Below are positions 52,092 through 62,185 of a stretch of DNA of 64,000 bases, one piece after another (the stretch's first letter is position 1; each line of letters opens with the position of its first letter). Both the position numbers and the translations under genes were made by a program. The DNA is from Nocardioides soli. GTDB lineage: Bacteria; Actinomycetota; Actinomycetes; Propionibacteriales; Nocardioidaceae. The stretch lies in contig NZ_JACHWR010000001.1 of the NCBI RefSeq assembly GCF_014191495.1, positions 248,001-312,000 of the forward strand, in the 5' to 3' direction. The notes beneath the pieces are model-generated. The model was not told the origin of the DNA and did no database searches. It worked only from the letters and a program-made list of their open reading frames with translations.

Positions 52092-54908
52092 TCAGCTGCG
52101 GGGGATCTCCCGCATCTCGAAGGCCTCGACAATGTCGCCTTCCTTGATGTCCTGGAAGTTGCGCAGCACGAGACCGCACTCGAAGCCCTCGCGGACCTCG
52201 GACGCGTCATCCTTCTCGCGCTTGAGCGACTGCAGGTCGAGGTTGTCGGCCACGACGGAGCCGTCGCGGATGACGCGGACCTTGGCGTTGCGCCGGATCA
52301 CGCCGCTGGTGACCATGCAACCGGCGATGTTGCCGATCTTGGACGAGCGGAAGATCGCGCGGATCTCCGCCTGGCCCAGGGTCGACTCCTCGTACTCCGG
52401 CTTGAGCATGCCCTTGAGCGCGGCCTCGATCTCCTCGATGGCCTGGTAGATGACGGTGTAGTACCGGATCTCCACGCCCTCGCGGTCGGCCAGCTCCGTC
52501 GCCTTGCCCTGCGGGCGGACGTTGAAGCCGATGATGATCGCGTCGGAGGCGGCGGCCAGGTCGACGTTGGTCTCGGTGATCGCACCGACACCACGGTCGA
52601 TGACCCGCAGGCTGACCTCGTCGCCGACGTCGATCTTCGCCAGCGCGTCCTCGAGCGCCTCGACCGAACCGGACACGTCGCCCTTGAGGATGAGGTTGAG
52701 CTCCTGGCTCTCGCCCTTCTCCATGGAGGCCATGAAGTCCTCGAGCGTACGACGCACGCGGCGCTTGGCCTGCATGGCCGCCCGCTCGCGGGCCTCACGC
52801 TTCTCGGCGATCTGGCGCGCCATCCGGTCGTCCTCGACGACGATGAAGTTCTGGCCCGCGCCGGGGACGGCGCTCAGACCCAGGACCATCGCCGGGCGGG
52901 ACGGGCCGGCCTCGGTGAGCTCGTTGCCGTACTCGTCGAGCATCGCGCGGACCCGGCCGTGGGCCGGACCGGCGACGATCGAGTCGCCGACGTGCAGCGT
53001 GCCGCGCTGGACCAGGACGGTCGCGACCGGGCCGCGACCGCGGTCCAGGTGCGCCTCGATGACCAGACCCTGCGCGTCCCGGTCGGGGTTCGCGGACAGG
53101 TCCAGCGACGCGTCGGCCGTCAGCACGACCGCCTCGAGCAGCTTGTCGAGGTTGAGCTCGGACTTGGCCGAGACGTCGACGAACATCGTGTCGCCGCCGT
53201 ACTCCTCGGGCACCAGGCCGTACTCGGTCAGCTGGCCGCGGACCTTGGTCGGGTCGGCCTCGGGCTTGTCGATCTTGTTGACCGCGACCACGATCGGGAC
53301 CCCGGCCGCCTTGGCGTGGTTGAGCGCCTCGACGGTCTGCGGCATCACGCCGTCGTCGGCGGCGACCACGAGGATCGCGATGTCCGACGACTGCGAGCCA
53401 CGGGCACGCATGGCGGTGAACGCCTCGTGACCCGGGGTGTCGATGAAGGTGATGCGGCGGTCCTCGCCGTCGACCTCGGTGTGCACCTGGTAAGCACCGA
53501 TGTGCTGGGTGATGCCACCGGCCTCGCCCGAGGCGACGTTGGCGCTGCGGAGCGCGTCGAGCAGGCGGGTCTTTCCGTGGTCGACGTGGCCCATGACGGT
53601 GACGACCGGCGGACGCGCCTCGGCGGCCTCCTCGTCGTCCTCGTCGTCGCCGAACTCGATGTCGAAGGACTCGAGCAGCTCGCGGTCCTCGTCCTCCGGG
53701 GACACGACCTGGACGACGTAGTTGAGCTCCTCACCGAGCAGCTCGAGGGTCTCGTCGTTGACCGACTCGGTCGCGGTGACCATCTCGCCGAGGCTGAACA
53801 GCATCTGCACCAGCGACGCGGCGTCGACGTTGATCTTCTCCGCGAAGTCGGTCAGCGAGGCGCCCCGCGGCAGGCGGACGGTCTCGCCGTTGCCCTTGCG
53901 GACGCGCACGCCGCCGATCGTCGGGGCCTCCATGGCCTCGAACTCCTGGCGACGCGCCCGCTTCGACTTGCGACCGCGCCGCGAGGGACCGCCCGGGCGA
54001 CCGAAGGCACCCTGGGTCTGGCCGCGCTGACCGGGACGACCGCCACCGGGACGACCGCCGCTGGGGCCGAAGCCACCGGGACGACCCGGCGCGCCGGCAC
54101 CGGCACCGGGACGACCGGGGGCGCCACCGCGACCCGGCGCGCCACCGCGGCCGGGGGCACCGGGGCGACCGGGACCGCCGGCACGGGCACCCGGGCCCTG
54201 GCCGAACGCGGCCGGGGACTTGGGCATCATCGCCGGGTTGGGACGCGGCATGCCCGGACGGCCGCCGGGTGCCGGCGGGCGCGGCGGCCGGTTGTCGCCG
54301 CCACCGGTCGTCGGAGCCGGGCGCTCGCCCGGCGCCGGACGGCGGCCCATGCCCTGGCTGGACGCGAACGGGTTGTTGCCCGGACGCGGCGCACCGGGGC
54401 GGCCGACCGGACGCGGCGCCGGTGCCTTGGGCGCGGGGGCCTTCGGGGACGGCGCGGCGTCGGCGGCCGGCGCCTCGGGCTCAGGCTCGGGCTCGGGCGG
54501 CGGGGCCGGGGGCTCCTCGGCCTTCGGGCCGGGGCGGGGGCCGGGCTTGGGGGCGGCCTTCTTCGCCGGGGCCGCCTCGGCCTCGCCGCGCTCCTCGACG
54601 GGCGCAGCGGGTGCCGCCGCGGCGGCGGGAGCCTCGGCGGCCGGGGTCTCCACGACCGGGGCCTCGGCGGCCTTCTTGGCCGGGGCCTTCTTCGCGGCCG
54701 GCTTGGCCGGTGCCGCGTCGGCGGGAGCCGCGGCCTGCTCGGCCTTCAGCTTGTCGCCGTACTCCTTGCGGAACCGCATCTCAGCGGGAAGTTCGACCGT
54801 GGAGCTCGCCGACTTGACGAACTCCCCCATCTCCTTGAACTTCTCGAGAACGAACTTGCTCTCGACTCCGAACTCCTTGGCGAGTTCGTGAACTCGGGTC
54901 TTAGCCAC
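52092..54908 (-). CDS. infB: Translation initiation factor IF-2
   Basis: A 938-aa GTPase that brings initiator tRNA to the ribosome. An N-terminal IF2_N helix ([20 protein letters not shown]) is followed by a 300-residue low-complexity part with AKKA/PAAE repeats and then RPGG/GRGGAPG-type repeats. The GTPase has G1 GHVDHGKT (about residue 437-446), IDTPGHEAF (G3) and NKIDKPEAD (G4). C-terminal barrels end in EMREIPRS. The long Gly/Arg/Pro region is usual in actinobacteria. Confidence 0.97.
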   Translation of the reverse strand: MAKTRVHELAKEFGVESKFVLEKFKEMGEFVKSASSTVELPAEMRFRKEYGDKLKAEQAAAPADAAPAKPAAKKAPAKKAAEAPVVETPAAEAPAAAAAPAAPVEERGEAEAAPAKKAAPKPGPRPGPKAEEPPAPPPEPEPEPEAPAADAAPSPKAPAPKAPAPRPVGRPGAPRPGNNPFASSQGMGRRPAPGERPAPTTGGGDNRPPRPPAPGGRPGMPRPNPAMMPKSPAAFGQGPGARAGGPGRPGAPGRGGAPGRGGAPGRPGAGAGAPGRPGGFGPSGGRPGGGRPGQRGQTQGAFGRPGGPSRRGRKSKRARRQEFEAMEAPTIGGVRVRKGNGETVRLPRGASLTDFAEKINVDAASLVQMLFSLGEMVTATESVNDETLELLGEELNYVVQVVSPEDEDRELLESFDIEFGDDEDDEEAAEARPPVVTVMGHVDHGKTRLLDALRSANVASGEAGGITQHIGAYQVHTEVDGEDRRITFIDTPGHEAFTAMRARGSQSSDIAILVVAADDGVMPQTVEALNHAKAAGVPIVVAVNKIDKPEADPTKVRGQLTEYGLVPEEYGGDTMFVDVSAKSELNLDKLLEAVVLTADASLDLSANPDRDAQGLVIEAHLDRGRGPVATVLVQRGTLHVGDSIVAGPAHGRVRAMLDEYGNELTEAGPSRPAMVLGLSAVPGAGQNFIVVEDDRMARQIAEKREARERAAMQAKRRVRRTLEDFMASMEKGESQELNLILKGDVSGSVEALEDALAKIDVGDEVSLRVIDRGVGAITETNVDLAAASDAIIIGFNVRPQGKATELADREGVEIRYYTVIYQAIEEIEAALKGMLKPEYEESTLGQAEIRAIFRSSKIGNIAGCMVTSGVIRRNAKVRVIRDGSVVADNLDLQSLKREKDDASEVREGFECGLVLRNFQDIKEGDIVEAFEMREIPRS

Positions 54909-55044
54909 GCTTCTCCTTCTGGCCTCGAACCCGAGTTCCCGCAGATCGGCTGGGGGGAGATCGAGACCGTTAGTGGGTGTGCACGCTCATCGCGAAGTAC
55001 TCATCGAGTGCTCATGAGCAGGTGCTCCAGTTTCTGTCGGACGG

Positions 55045-55422
55045 TCAGGTTGGTTCTGCGCGCGAGTCGAGGTACTCGCCCAGCGGTGCGGTGGCCAGCC
55101 CCGCCCCGCCTCGCCCCTGGTCTCCCAGGAAGCGAAGGGCCCGGGCGAACGCTCGCCGCCGCACCGCGAGCTCGTAGCACTCGGGGGTGGGGTGGAGGTG
55201 CGCTCCCCGCCCGGGTGCGGTGCCCTGCGGATCGGGCACGACGGCCGGGTGGCCGTGCGCATCCGAGCCGACGGTCACCCGCAGCAACTCGCTCTTCGTG
55301 GCCCGCTCCCGGCACCCCACACACGTCCGAACCGGGCCCCCGGGTTCAGCGGAGGGGGCCGGGAGATCCGGGCATGCTGCAGAGAAGTGTTCACGCGCCA
55401 CTGACGACAACCCTACCCCCAC
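55045..55422 (-). CDS. rnpM: RNase P modulator / YlxR family protein
   Basis: A 125-aa protein of the YlxR (DUF448) family, found between nusA and infB in many bacteria; it binds RNase P RNA in some species. RTCVGCRERATKSELLRV is the signature, and GRGAHLHPTPECYELAVRR the second. The start is uncertain: GTG 55422 is the longest, GTG 55401 (AREHFSAAC) also fits, since the family core begins only near residue 30. It reads toward infB, 136 bp downstream. Confidence 0.88.
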   Translation of the reverse strand: MGVGLSSVAREHFSAACPDLPAPSAEPGGPVRTCVGCRERATKSELLRVTVGSDAHGHPAVVPDPQGTAPGRGAHLHPTPECYELAVRRRAFARALRFLGDQGRGGAGLATAPLGEYLDSRAEPT

Positions 55423-55455
55423 GAGCCCCTCGATTTCGAACTGGGGCGACCTACG

Positions 55456-55517
55456 CCGAGTCGGCGCCAGATTTCACGCGGGCCCTGCGGGCGAGCGGAA
55501 ATCTGGCGCCGACTCGG
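55456..55517. repeat. 20-bp palindrome between nusA and rnpM
   Basis: CCGAGTCGGCGCCAGATTTC (55456-55475) and its exact complement (55498-55517) enclose 22 nt. It shares CGAGTCGGCGCCAG with the element at 52005-52085, but the ends differ and are still complementary within each copy. Confidence 0.9.
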
Positions 55518-55553
55518 CTGCTATCGACATCGGCAGCGCCTCGTCAGCCGCCG

Positions 55554-56528
55554 CTACGCGTCGGCTGCCTCGTCGCTGCGGATGTCGATGCGCCAGCCGG
55601 TGAGGCGGGCGGCGAGGCGGGCGTTCTGGCCCTCCTTGCCAATCGCCAGCGAGAGCTGGAAGTCGGGCACCACGACCCGCGCGGAGCGGGCCTCGGCGTC
55701 GATCACCTCGACCGAGGTGACCCGGGCGGGCGAGAGCGCGTTGGCGACCAACTGGGCCGGCTCGTCGGACCAGTCGACGATGTCGATCTTCTCGCCGTGC
55801 AGCTCCGACATCACGTTGCGCACCCGCGAGCCCATCGGCCCGATGCAGGCGCCCTTGGCGTTGACGCCGGGGGCGGTCGAGCGCACCGCGATCTTGGTGC
55901 GGTGGCCGGCCTCGCGGGCGATCGCCGCGATCTCGACGGTGCCGTCGGCGATCTCGGGGACCTCGAGTGCGAACAGCTTCTTCACCAGGTTCGGGTGCGA
56001 GCGGGACAGGGTGACCTGCGGCCCACGCATGCCCTTGCGCACCGACACGACCAGGCACTTGATGCGGGTGCCGTGGTCGTAACGCTCGCCCGGGACCCGC
56101 TCGCCGACCGGCAGCAGCGCCTCGAGCTTGCCGAGGTCGACCATCACGTCGTCCGGGTTGCGGCCCTGCTGGATGATCCCCGAGATGACGTCGCCCTCGC
56201 GGCCGGAGAACTCACCGAACCGGATGTCGTCCTCGGCGTCGCGCAGCCGCTGCAGCATGATCTGCTTGGCGGTCGTCGCGGCGATCCGGCCGAAGCCCTC
56301 GGGGGTGTCGTCGTACTCCCCGACCACGTTGCCCTCGTCGTCGAGCTCGCTGGCGAGCACGGTGACGTGCCCGGACTTGCGGTCCAGGTCGACGCGGGCC
56401 CGCTCCTGCGCGCCCGGGGTCTTGTGGTACGCCGTGAGCAGTGCCTGCTCGATGGCCTCCACCAGCACGTCGAACGAGATCTCCTTCTCCCGCTCGAGCA
56501 TGCGCAGGATGCTCATGTCGATGTCCAT
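55554..56528 (-). CDS. nusA: Transcription termination/antitermination protein NusA
   Basis: A 324-aa RNA polymerase-binding factor. The N-terminal domain ([18 protein letters not shown]) is followed by S1 ([24 protein letters not shown]) and two KH domains ([37 protein letters not shown]). It lacks the C-terminal acidic repeats of E. coli NusA, as in other actinobacteria. Its ATG overlaps the rimP stop by one base. Confidence 0.96.
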   Translation of the reverse strand: MDIDMSILRMLEREKEISFDVLVEAIEQALLTAYHKTPGAQERARVDLDRKSGHVTVLASELDDEGNVVGEYDDTPEGFGRIAATTAKQIMLQRLRDAEDDIRFGEFSGREGDVISGIIQQGRNPDDVMVDLGKLEALLPVGERVPGERYDHGTRIKCLVVSVRKGMRGPQVTLSRSHPNLVKKLFALEVPEIADGTVEIAAIAREAGHRTKIAVRSTAPGVNAKGACIGPMGSRVRNVMSELHGEKIDIVDWSDEPAQLVANALSPARVTSVEVIDAEARSARVVVPDFQLSLAIGKEGQNARLAARLTGWRIDIRSDEAADA

Positions 56529-57028
56529 CAGGCCTCCTCGCCCCCGTCACCCTCGTCGCCGCGGCGGTTGAACTCCACTTGCACCAGCGCCTTCTTCACC
56601 TCGGCGTACGCGACCTGCTGCCGCGCGCCGTCGACCTCGAGCGTGGCGGCGTCGTCGGTCGACTCGAGGATCCGCCCGGTGACGGTGCTCCCGTCGGCGC
56701 CGGTCACCTTGACCAGGCGGCCGGCGTTGCGCCGCCAGTGGCGCGGGAGCGTGAGCGGGCGGTCGACACCGCGCGAGGTGACCTCGAGCGTGTAGGGGTG
56801 CTCCCCCATCACGTCGGACTCGTCGAGCACCCGGTTGACCTCGCGGGTGGCCTCGGCGACCTCGTCGAGGGTCACCCCGCCGTCCTTGTCGACGGCGACC
56901 CGCAGGATCCGGCGCTTACCGGCCGGAGTGATCTCGACGGCCTCGATGTCGAGGCCCAGGGCACGCAGGGGGTCGTCGAGCTCGGCCTCGATCCGCTCCC
57001 TGGTGGCGTCCTGGTTGGCGCTGCTCAC
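56528..57028 (-). CDS. rimP: Ribosome maturation factor RimP
   Basis: A 166-aa 30S maturation factor. [20 protein letters not shown] and [20 protein letters not shown] are diagnostic. It starts the operon rimP-nusA-rnpM-infB-rbfA-truB-ribF. GGAGG precedes the ATG. Divergent from a lipoprotein gene, 118 bp apart. Confidence 0.95.
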   Translation of the reverse strand: MSSANQDATRERIEAELDDPLRALGLDIEAVEITPAGKRRILRVAVDKDGGVTLDEVAEATREVNRVLDESDVMGEHPYTLEVTSRGVDRPLTLPRHWRRNAGRLVKVTGADGSTVTGRILESTDDAATLEVDGARQQVAYAEVKKALVQVEFNRRGDEGDGGEEA

Positions 57029-57146
57029 GGGTGGGCGACCTCCTTGTGCTGTTGTTGATCGTCAACCATAGCCGCTCCGGGGCACGGCGGCGGCACGGCG
57101 GCATCACGACGGCATCACGGCGGCCAGAGGGGTTAGGGTCGGCGCC

Positions 57147-57566
57147 GTGCCCGCAGCGTCCCGCCTCTCCCGCCGCGCCGCGCTGGCCGTCGGCGCGGGC
57201 GGTCTGCTCGGGGTCTCCGGCTGCGGTCAGGACGCCCCGGCACCACTGCGCCCCGCCGCCGGGGGAGACCCCGACGAGGCCCTCGTCGACGAGGTGGTCG
57301 CCCGGATCACGGCGACCGCCGCGAAGTCCGGACGGGTGCCGCAGCTGACCGCGATGCACGCCGCGCACCTGGCCGCGCTCGAGGCCGAGGCGCCGGTCGC
57401 CGCGGCCGCCTCGCGCCGGCAGCTGCGCCGGGCCGAGCGCGACCTGCAGGAGTTCTTGGAGGACGCCGCGGTGCGCGCCGAGAGCGGCCCGCTCGCCCGG
57501 CTGCTGGCGTCGATGTCGGCGTCGGTCTCCCAGCACCTCGCCGCACTGCCGTCGGAGGCGACGTGA
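57147..57566 (+). CDS. Tat-type lipoprotein, helical
   Basis: A 139-aa protein. The N-terminus SRLSRRAALAVGAGGLLGVSG has a twin arginine and a lipobox (GVSGC), so it is probably exported folded or by Sec and then lipidated. The mature part is Ala/Arg/Glu-rich helix (ARITATAAKSGRVPQLTAMH, RRQLRRAERDLQEFLEDAA), resembling a small ferritin-like bundle. It overlaps the DUF4439 gene by GTGA and the two are likely partners. Confidence 0.7.
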   Translation: MPAASRLSRRAALAVGAGGLLGVSGCGQDAPAPLRPAAGGDPDEALVDEVVARITATAAKSGRVPQLTAMHAAHLAALEAEAPVAAAASRRQLRRAERDLQEFLEDAAVRAESGPLARLLASMSASVSQHLAALPSEAT

Positions 57567-57997
57567 GCGACGTCGACGCCCTCCAGACCACGCTCGCTGC
57601 GGAGCATGCCGCCGTCTACGTCTTCGGCGTGCTCGGCGGGCGCACCTCGCGCAGCGCGATGCCGGTCCTCTACGCCGCGGTCTCGGCGGCGTACGCCGCG
57701 CACCGGGGGCGACGGGATCAGCTGACCGGCTGGCTCGTCGACGCGGGCGCCGAGCCGGTCGCGGCCGAGCCGGCGTACGTCGTGCCGGCGGACCTCGAGC
57801 GCGCCGAGCGGATCGCGCGGGTGGCGCGGGAGACGGAGCGGGCGTGCGCCACGACGTACGCCTGGCTGGTCGCGAACGCCGTCGACGAGACGCGGCGCTG
57901 GGCGATCCGGGCGCTGAACGAGACAGCGGTCCGCGAACTCGCCTTCCGGGGAACTCCCGAGATGTTCCCCGGAGCCGGCGAGCACGCGGACCGCTGA
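57563..57997 (+). CDS. DUF4439 ferritin-like protein
   Basis: A 144-aa helical protein. DALQTTLAAEHAAVYVFGVLG is the first helix of a four-helix bundle, and TERACATTYAWLVANAVDETRRWA the last. This matches the DUF4439 ferritin-like group common in actinobacteria, often fused or adjacent to a lipoprotein. Only some of the expected metal ligands (E14, H15) are evident. It has no signal peptide. Confidence 0.8.
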   Translation: MSDVDALQTTLAAEHAAVYVFGVLGGRTSRSAMPVLYAAVSAAYAAHRGRRDQLTGWLVDAGAEPVAAEPAYVVPADLERAERIARVARETERACATTYAWLVANAVDETRRWAIRALNETAVRELAFRGTPEMFPGAGEHADR

Positions 57998-58055
57998 GGC
58001 CTGGACTGGCCCGCGAGCGAGGCACCGCCGGGATGTGGGGGGACTGGCGGCTCCT

Positions 58056-58095
58056 CGCTCTTGCAAAAGCATGCAACAGAGCGCCCCGAAGGCGC
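58056..58095. terminator. Hairpins after the DUF4439 gene
   Basis: CGCTCT (58056-58061) with AGAGCG (58078-58083), and GCGCC (58081-58085) with GGCGC (58091-58095), form two overlapping weak stems 60-100 bp past the gene. They sit just before the TGCA-centred palindrome and may end transcription. Confidence 0.35.
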
Positions 58096-58111
58096 GATAG
58101 CCCGCCAACCT

Positions 58112-58136
58112 CACGTTTGTGCATTGCACAAACGTG
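58112..58136. repeat. TGCA-centred palindrome, copy 2
   Basis: CACGTTTGTGCA, T, TGCACAAACGTG has perfect 12-bp arms around one central base and is followed by CAG. It lies in the convergent gap between DUF4439 and proS. Same design as 23934-23956. Confidence 0.85.
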
Positions 58137-58196
58137 CAGATCCCGTCCGGGCGCGGCCACGCCCGGACGGAACTCCGCGCGGTCGGCCCGTGCCGC

Positions 58197-59978
58197 TCAG
58201 GCCTTGACGAGGCGGACCAGGTGGTCGACCACGTGGTCCGCGGCGACGTCCTCACGGGCACCGGTGGCGCGGTCCTTGACCTCGATGGTGCCGTCGGCGA
58301 GGCCCTTCCCGACGATCACGATCGTCGGGACGCCGATCAGCTCGGCGTCCTTGAACTTCACGCCGGGGCTGACCTTCGGGCGGTCGTCGTACAGCACCTC
58401 GACGCCGCGCGAGGCGAGCTCGTGGGCGATCCGCTCGGCGGCCGCGTAGACCTGCTCGTCCCTGCCGGTGGCCACCAGGTGCACGTCGGCGGGCGCGACC
58501 TCCCGCGGCCACGACAGCCCGAGGTCGTCGAGGGTCCCCTCGGCGATCGCGGCCACCGCACGCGAGGGTCCGATGCCGTAGGAGCCCATCGTGACCGTGA
58601 CCAGCTTGCCGGACTCGTCGAGCACCTTGAGATCGAGCGCGTCGGCGTACTTGCGGCCGAGCTGGAAGATGTGGCCCATCTCGATGCCGCGGGCGGTCTC
58701 GAGGGTGCCGCCGGCGCCCCCCTCGACCCCACAGACGGGGCACGGGTCGCCGTCGCGCACCTCGGCGGCCTCGATCGTGCCGTCGGGGGTGAAGTCGCGG
58801 CCGACGACCAGGTCGAGGACGTGGCTGCCGTCGACGTTCGCCCCGGTCACCCAGCTGGTGCCCGCGACCACGCGGGGGTCGACCAGGTAGCGGATGCCCG
58901 ACTCGCCCTTCTCCCCCAGCGCCCCGGGGCCGATGTAGCCCTTGACCAGGCTCGGGTGACTCTTGAACTCCGTTTCGTCGAACGGCTCGACCTCGATCGG
59001 CTCCAGCTGGCCCTCGAGGCGCTTCTGGTCGACCTCGCGGTCGCCGGGAACGCCGATCGCGATCGGCTCGCGGGTACCGTCCGGGTGCTTGAGGACGATC
59101 AGGACGTTCTTCAGCGTGTCGCCGGCGGTCCACGGGCGGTCGGCGCGCGGGAACGCGTCGTTGAGGTGGTCGACCAGGGTCTGGATGGTCGGCGTGTCGG
59201 GCGTCTGCTCCGCGTGGGCGGCGGGCAGGCCGTCGTACGGCACCGGCCGCGGCGGCGCCACCTGCACGGCCTCGACGTTCGCGGCGTAGTCGCACTTCGT
59301 GCAGCGGACGTAGGTGTCCTCGCCGACCTCGGCCCGGGCCAGGAACTCCTCGGACTTCGACCCACCCATGGCGCCGGAGGTCGCCTTGACGATGACGTAC
59401 TCGAAGCCGAGCCGGTCGAAGATCCGGATGTAGGCGTCGCGGTGCTTCTGGTAGCTCGCGTCGAGGCCCGCGTCGTCGATGTCGAACGAGTAGGAGTCCT
59501 TCATCACGAACTCGCGGCCGCGCAGCAGGCCGGCCCGCGGCCGCGCCTCGTCGCGGTACTTGGTCTGGATCTGGTAGATGACCAGCGGCAGGTCCTTGTA
59601 GGAGCTGTAGAGGTCCTTGACCACGAGGGTGAACATCTCCTCGTGGGTCGGGCCCAGCAGGTAGTCGGCGCCCTTGCGGTCGTGGAGGCGGAAGATGTTG
59701 TCGCCGTACTCCGTCCACCGGTTGGTCGCCTCGTAGGGCTCGCGCGGCAGCAGCGCGGGGAAGCTGAGCTCCTGGCCGCCGATGGAGTCCATCTCCTCGC
59801 GGATGATGTTCTCGATGCGGCGCAGCACCTTCAGCCCCAGCGGCAGCCAGGTGTAGATGCCGGGCGCCGCACGGCGGATGTAGCCGGCGCGGACGAGCAG
59901 CCGGTGCGACGGCACCTCGGCGTCCGCCGGGTCCTCCCGCAGGGTCCGCACGAACAGGCTCGACATCCGCATGATCAT
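58197..59978 (-). CDS. proS: Prolyl-tRNA synthetase (class II)
   Basis: A 593-aa synthetase of the bacterial type with an editing insert. [22 protein letters not shown] is the start region; [18 protein letters not shown] is motif 1-like, [24 protein letters not shown] is motif 2, and [15 protein letters not shown] motif 3. The INS editing domain lies about 230-400. ATG 59978 or ATG 59972 may be used (six-base difference). It is a single gene. Confidence 0.97.
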   Translation of the reverse strand: MIMRMSSLFVRTLREDPADAEVPSHRLLVRAGYIRRAAPGIYTWLPLGLKVLRRIENIIREEMDSIGGQELSFPALLPREPYEATNRWTEYGDNIFRLHDRKGADYLLGPTHEEMFTLVVKDLYSSYKDLPLVIYQIQTKYRDEARPRAGLLRGREFVMKDSYSFDIDDAGLDASYQKHRDAYIRIFDRLGFEYVIVKATSGAMGGSKSEEFLARAEVGEDTYVRCTKCDYAANVEAVQVAPPRPVPYDGLPAAHAEQTPDTPTIQTLVDHLNDAFPRADRPWTAGDTLKNVLIVLKHPDGTREPIAIGVPGDREVDQKRLEGQLEPIEVEPFDETEFKSHPSLVKGYIGPGALGEKGESGIRYLVDPRVVAGTSWVTGANVDGSHVLDLVVGRDFTPDGTIEAAEVRDGDPCPVCGVEGGAGGTLETARGIEMGHIFQLGRKYADALDLKVLDESGKLVTVTMGSYGIGPSRAVAAIAEGTLDDLGLSWPREVAPADVHLVATGRDEQVYAAAERIAHELASRGVEVLYDDRPKVSPGVKFKDAELIGVPTIVIVGKGLADGTIEVKDRATGAREDVAADHVVDHLVRLVKA

Positions 59979-60044
59979 GGCGAGAAGGCTACTTGTGGGG
60001 GTCCACGGGCAGCGAACCAGTAAGGCCGGTGCCCCGGGGCCGGC

Positions 60045-60893
60045 TCAGAACATCACGGTCGCGAAGCGCGCGGTCTCGCGGAAGCCGACCTTCTCGTAGA
60101 CGGCGCGCGCCGGGGAGTTCCACTCGTTGACGTAGAGCGAGACCACCGGCGCGATCTCGCGGCGGACCAGCTCGACGACGGCCGCCATGCCGGCGGTCGC
60201 CAGTCCACGGCCGCGGAACTCGGGCGGCACGAAGACGCCCTGGACCTGCGCGGCGTACGGCGTCGCGCAGGCGACCTCGGCCTTGAACACCAGCCGGCCG
60301 GAGTCGTCGAAGCGGGCGTAGGACCAGCCGCGGCTCACCAGCTGCGCGACCCGGGCCCGGTAGAGCTCGGTGCCGCCGCCCCACTCCGGGGAGACGCCCA
60401 CCTCCTCGGTGTACATGGCGACGCAGGCCGGGTAGAGCTGCTCCATGTCGGACTTGGTGGTCCGCCGGACGTACGGGTCGATCGGCGCGTGCGGCGGCGT
60501 CGAGATCTCGAGGTGCGGCTGGTCCCACCGGGCCTCCCGGGGCCGGCCCCAGCTGCTGGCGACGCCGTTCCAGAACGCCCGGACCGGCTCCTGCGGACCG
60601 ACGATCGTCGACACCGTGCGGCCGCGGGCGAGGGCGCGCTCGGCGAACGCCGCGGCGTCGTCGGCGGTGGCGCAGATCGGCACCAGGTTGGCGCCGACGT
60701 GGCAGGCCGCGGTGAGCTCGCCCGCGACGAACCGGCCCCACATCTCGCCGCCGAGCCAGCGCGGCTCGAGGTTCGTGGTGGTCGCGCGGTAGTCGGCGAA
60801 GACGTTCACGACCGGCTCGCGGCGGGCGAGCGCCAGGAAGGCGTCCAGATCGGGGGCACCGAGCGGCCGGACGCCGTGGCGGGTCGTGAGCAC
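60045..60893 (-). CDS. GNAT acetyltransferase with DUF4081 N-terminal domain
   Basis: A 282-aa two-domain protein: an N-terminal DUF4081-like part (LGAPDLDAFLALARREPVVN, ANLVPICATADDAAAFAERAL) and a C-terminal GNAT domain (VQGVFVPPEFRGRGLATAGM as motif A, then YVNEWNSPARAVYEKVGFRE). This family is commonly found near ispG in actinobacteria. Substrate unknown. It is 9 bp after the 36-aa membrane peptide gene. Confidence 0.9.
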   Translation of the reverse strand: MLTTRHGVRPLGAPDLDAFLALARREPVVNVFADYRATTTNLEPRWLGGEMWGRFVAGELTAACHVGANLVPICATADDAAAFAERALARGRTVSTIVGPQEPVRAFWNGVASSWGRPREARWDQPHLEISTPPHAPIDPYVRRTTKSDMEQLYPACVAMYTEEVGVSPEWGGGTELYRARVAQLVSRGWSYARFDDSGRLVFKAEVACATPYAAQVQGVFVPPEFRGRGLATAGMAAVVELVRREIAPVVSLYVNEWNSPARAVYEKVGFRETARFATVMF

Positions 60894-60902
60894 GGCGGCA
60901 GC

Positions 60903-61013
60903 CTAGTACCCAGACCGGGAACGCCCGGAGCGATGCCGAGCGAGCACGACGAAGCCCACGACCACGAGGACCGCTGCCGCGACCAGGAGCACCAGCGGCA
61001 GCAGCAGGGACAT
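60903..61013 (-). CDS. 36-aa single-pass membrane peptide
   Basis: A short gene starting ATG with its start inside the ispG stop (TGATG) and ending TAG 60903. The product is one hydrophobic helix (LLLPLVLLVAAAVLVVVGF) plus a basic tail (ARHRSGRSRSGY), consistent with a type I or tail-anchored orientation. It is too short for usual gene finders. The overlap with ispG, in-frame start and hydrophobic/basic layout support translation. No relatives known to me. Confidence 0.6.
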   Translation of the reverse strand: MSLLLPLVLLVAAAVLVVVGFVVLARHRSGRSRSGY

Positions 61014-62164
61014 CACGAGACCGTGACGCTGGCCGAGGCGCCGTCGACCGACTCCATGCCCTCGGCGATCCGCATCGCCTCTTCGATGAGGGTCTCCACG
61101 ATCTGCGACTCGGGCACGGTCTTGATGACCTCGCCCTTGACGAAGATCTGCCCCTTGCCGTTGCCGGAGGCGACGCCGAGGTCGGCCTCACGGGCCTCGC
61201 CAGGGCCGTTGACGACGCAGCCCATGACCGCGACCCGCAGCGGGACCTCCATGCCCTCCAGGCCGGCGGTCACCTCGTCGGCGAGCTTGTAGACGTCGAC
61301 CTGGGCGCGTCCGCAGGACGGGCACGAGACGATCTCGAGCCGACGGGGCCGCAGGTTCAGCGACTCCAGGATCTGGAGCCCGACCTTGACCTCCTCGACC
61401 GGCGGCGCGGACAGCGAGACGCGGATGGTGTCGCCGATGCCCCGCGAGAGCAGCGCCCCGAACGCCGTCGCCGACTTGATCGTGCCCTGGAACGCCGGGC
61501 CGGCCTCGGTCACCCCGAGGTGCAGCGGCCAGTCCCCGCGCTCGGCCAGCATCTCGTAGGCGCGCACCATCACGACCGGGTCGTTGTGCTTCACCGAGAT
61601 CTTGAAGTCGTGGAAGTCGTGCTCCTCGAAGAGGCTCGCCTCCCACACCGCCGACTCGACGAGTGCCTCCGGCGTGGCCTTGCCGTACTTCTCGAGCAGC
61701 CGCTTGTCGAGCGAACCGGCGTTGACGCCGATCCGGATCGACGTACCGCGGTCCTTCGCGGCGCGGGCGATCTCCTTGACCTGGTCGTCGAACCTCTTGA
61801 TATTGCCGGGGTTGACGCGGACGGCCGCGCAGCCGGCGTCGATCGCGGCGAAGACGTACTTCGGCTGGAAGTGGATGTCGGCGATGACCGGGATCTGCGA
61901 GTGCTGGGCGATCTCCGGGAGCGCCTCGGCGTCGTCCTGGCTCGGGCAGGCCACCCGCACGATGTCGCAGCCGGACGCCGTGAGCTCCGCGATCTGCTGG
62001 AGGGTCCGGTTGACGTCGGCGGTGACGGTCGTGGTCATCGACTGCACGGAGATCGGGTGGTCACTGCCGACGCCGACCTTGCCCACCTGGATCTGGCGGG
62101 TCTTGCGGCGGGGCGCGAGCACCGGCGGCGGCGCCGCGGGCATGCCCAGGCTGATCTCGGTCAT
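61013..62164 (-). CDS. ispG: 4-hydroxy-3-methylbut-2-enyl diphosphate synthase IspG
   Basis: A 383-aa [4Fe-4S] enzyme of the non-mevalonate isoprenoid pathway. The N-terminal barrel has [14 protein letters not shown] and [11 protein letters not shown]; the cluster cysteines are in SCPSCGR and [11 protein letters not shown]. It lies 21 bp after the M50 protease gene, in the order dxr-M50-ispG usual in actinobacteria. Confidence 0.97.
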   Translation of the reverse strand: MTEISLGMPAAPPPVLAPRRKTRQIQVGKVGVGSDHPISVQSMTTTVTADVNRTLQQIAELTASGCDIVRVACPSQDDAEALPEIAQHSQIPVIADIHFQPKYVFAAIDAGCAAVRVNPGNIKRFDDQVKEIARAAKDRGTSIRIGVNAGSLDKRLLEKYGKATPEALVESAVWEASLFEEHDFHDFKISVKHNDPVVMVRAYEMLAERGDWPLHLGVTEAGPAFQGTIKSATAFGALLSRGIGDTIRVSLSAPPVEEVKVGLQILESLNLRPRRLEIVSCPSCGRAQVDVYKLADEVTAGLEGMEVPLRVAVMGCVVNGPGEAREADLGVASGNGKGQIFVKGEVIKTVPESQIVETLIEEAMRIAEGMESVDGASASVTVS

Positions 62165-62185
62165 GGTCCCGATCCTAGGTCCCGG

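Noticed and set aside
52959..56795. A 1278-codon open frame opposite infB, rnpM and nusA
   Set aside because: GC-rich antisense DNA lacks stops. The product is low-complexity and the opposite strand holds three conserved genes.
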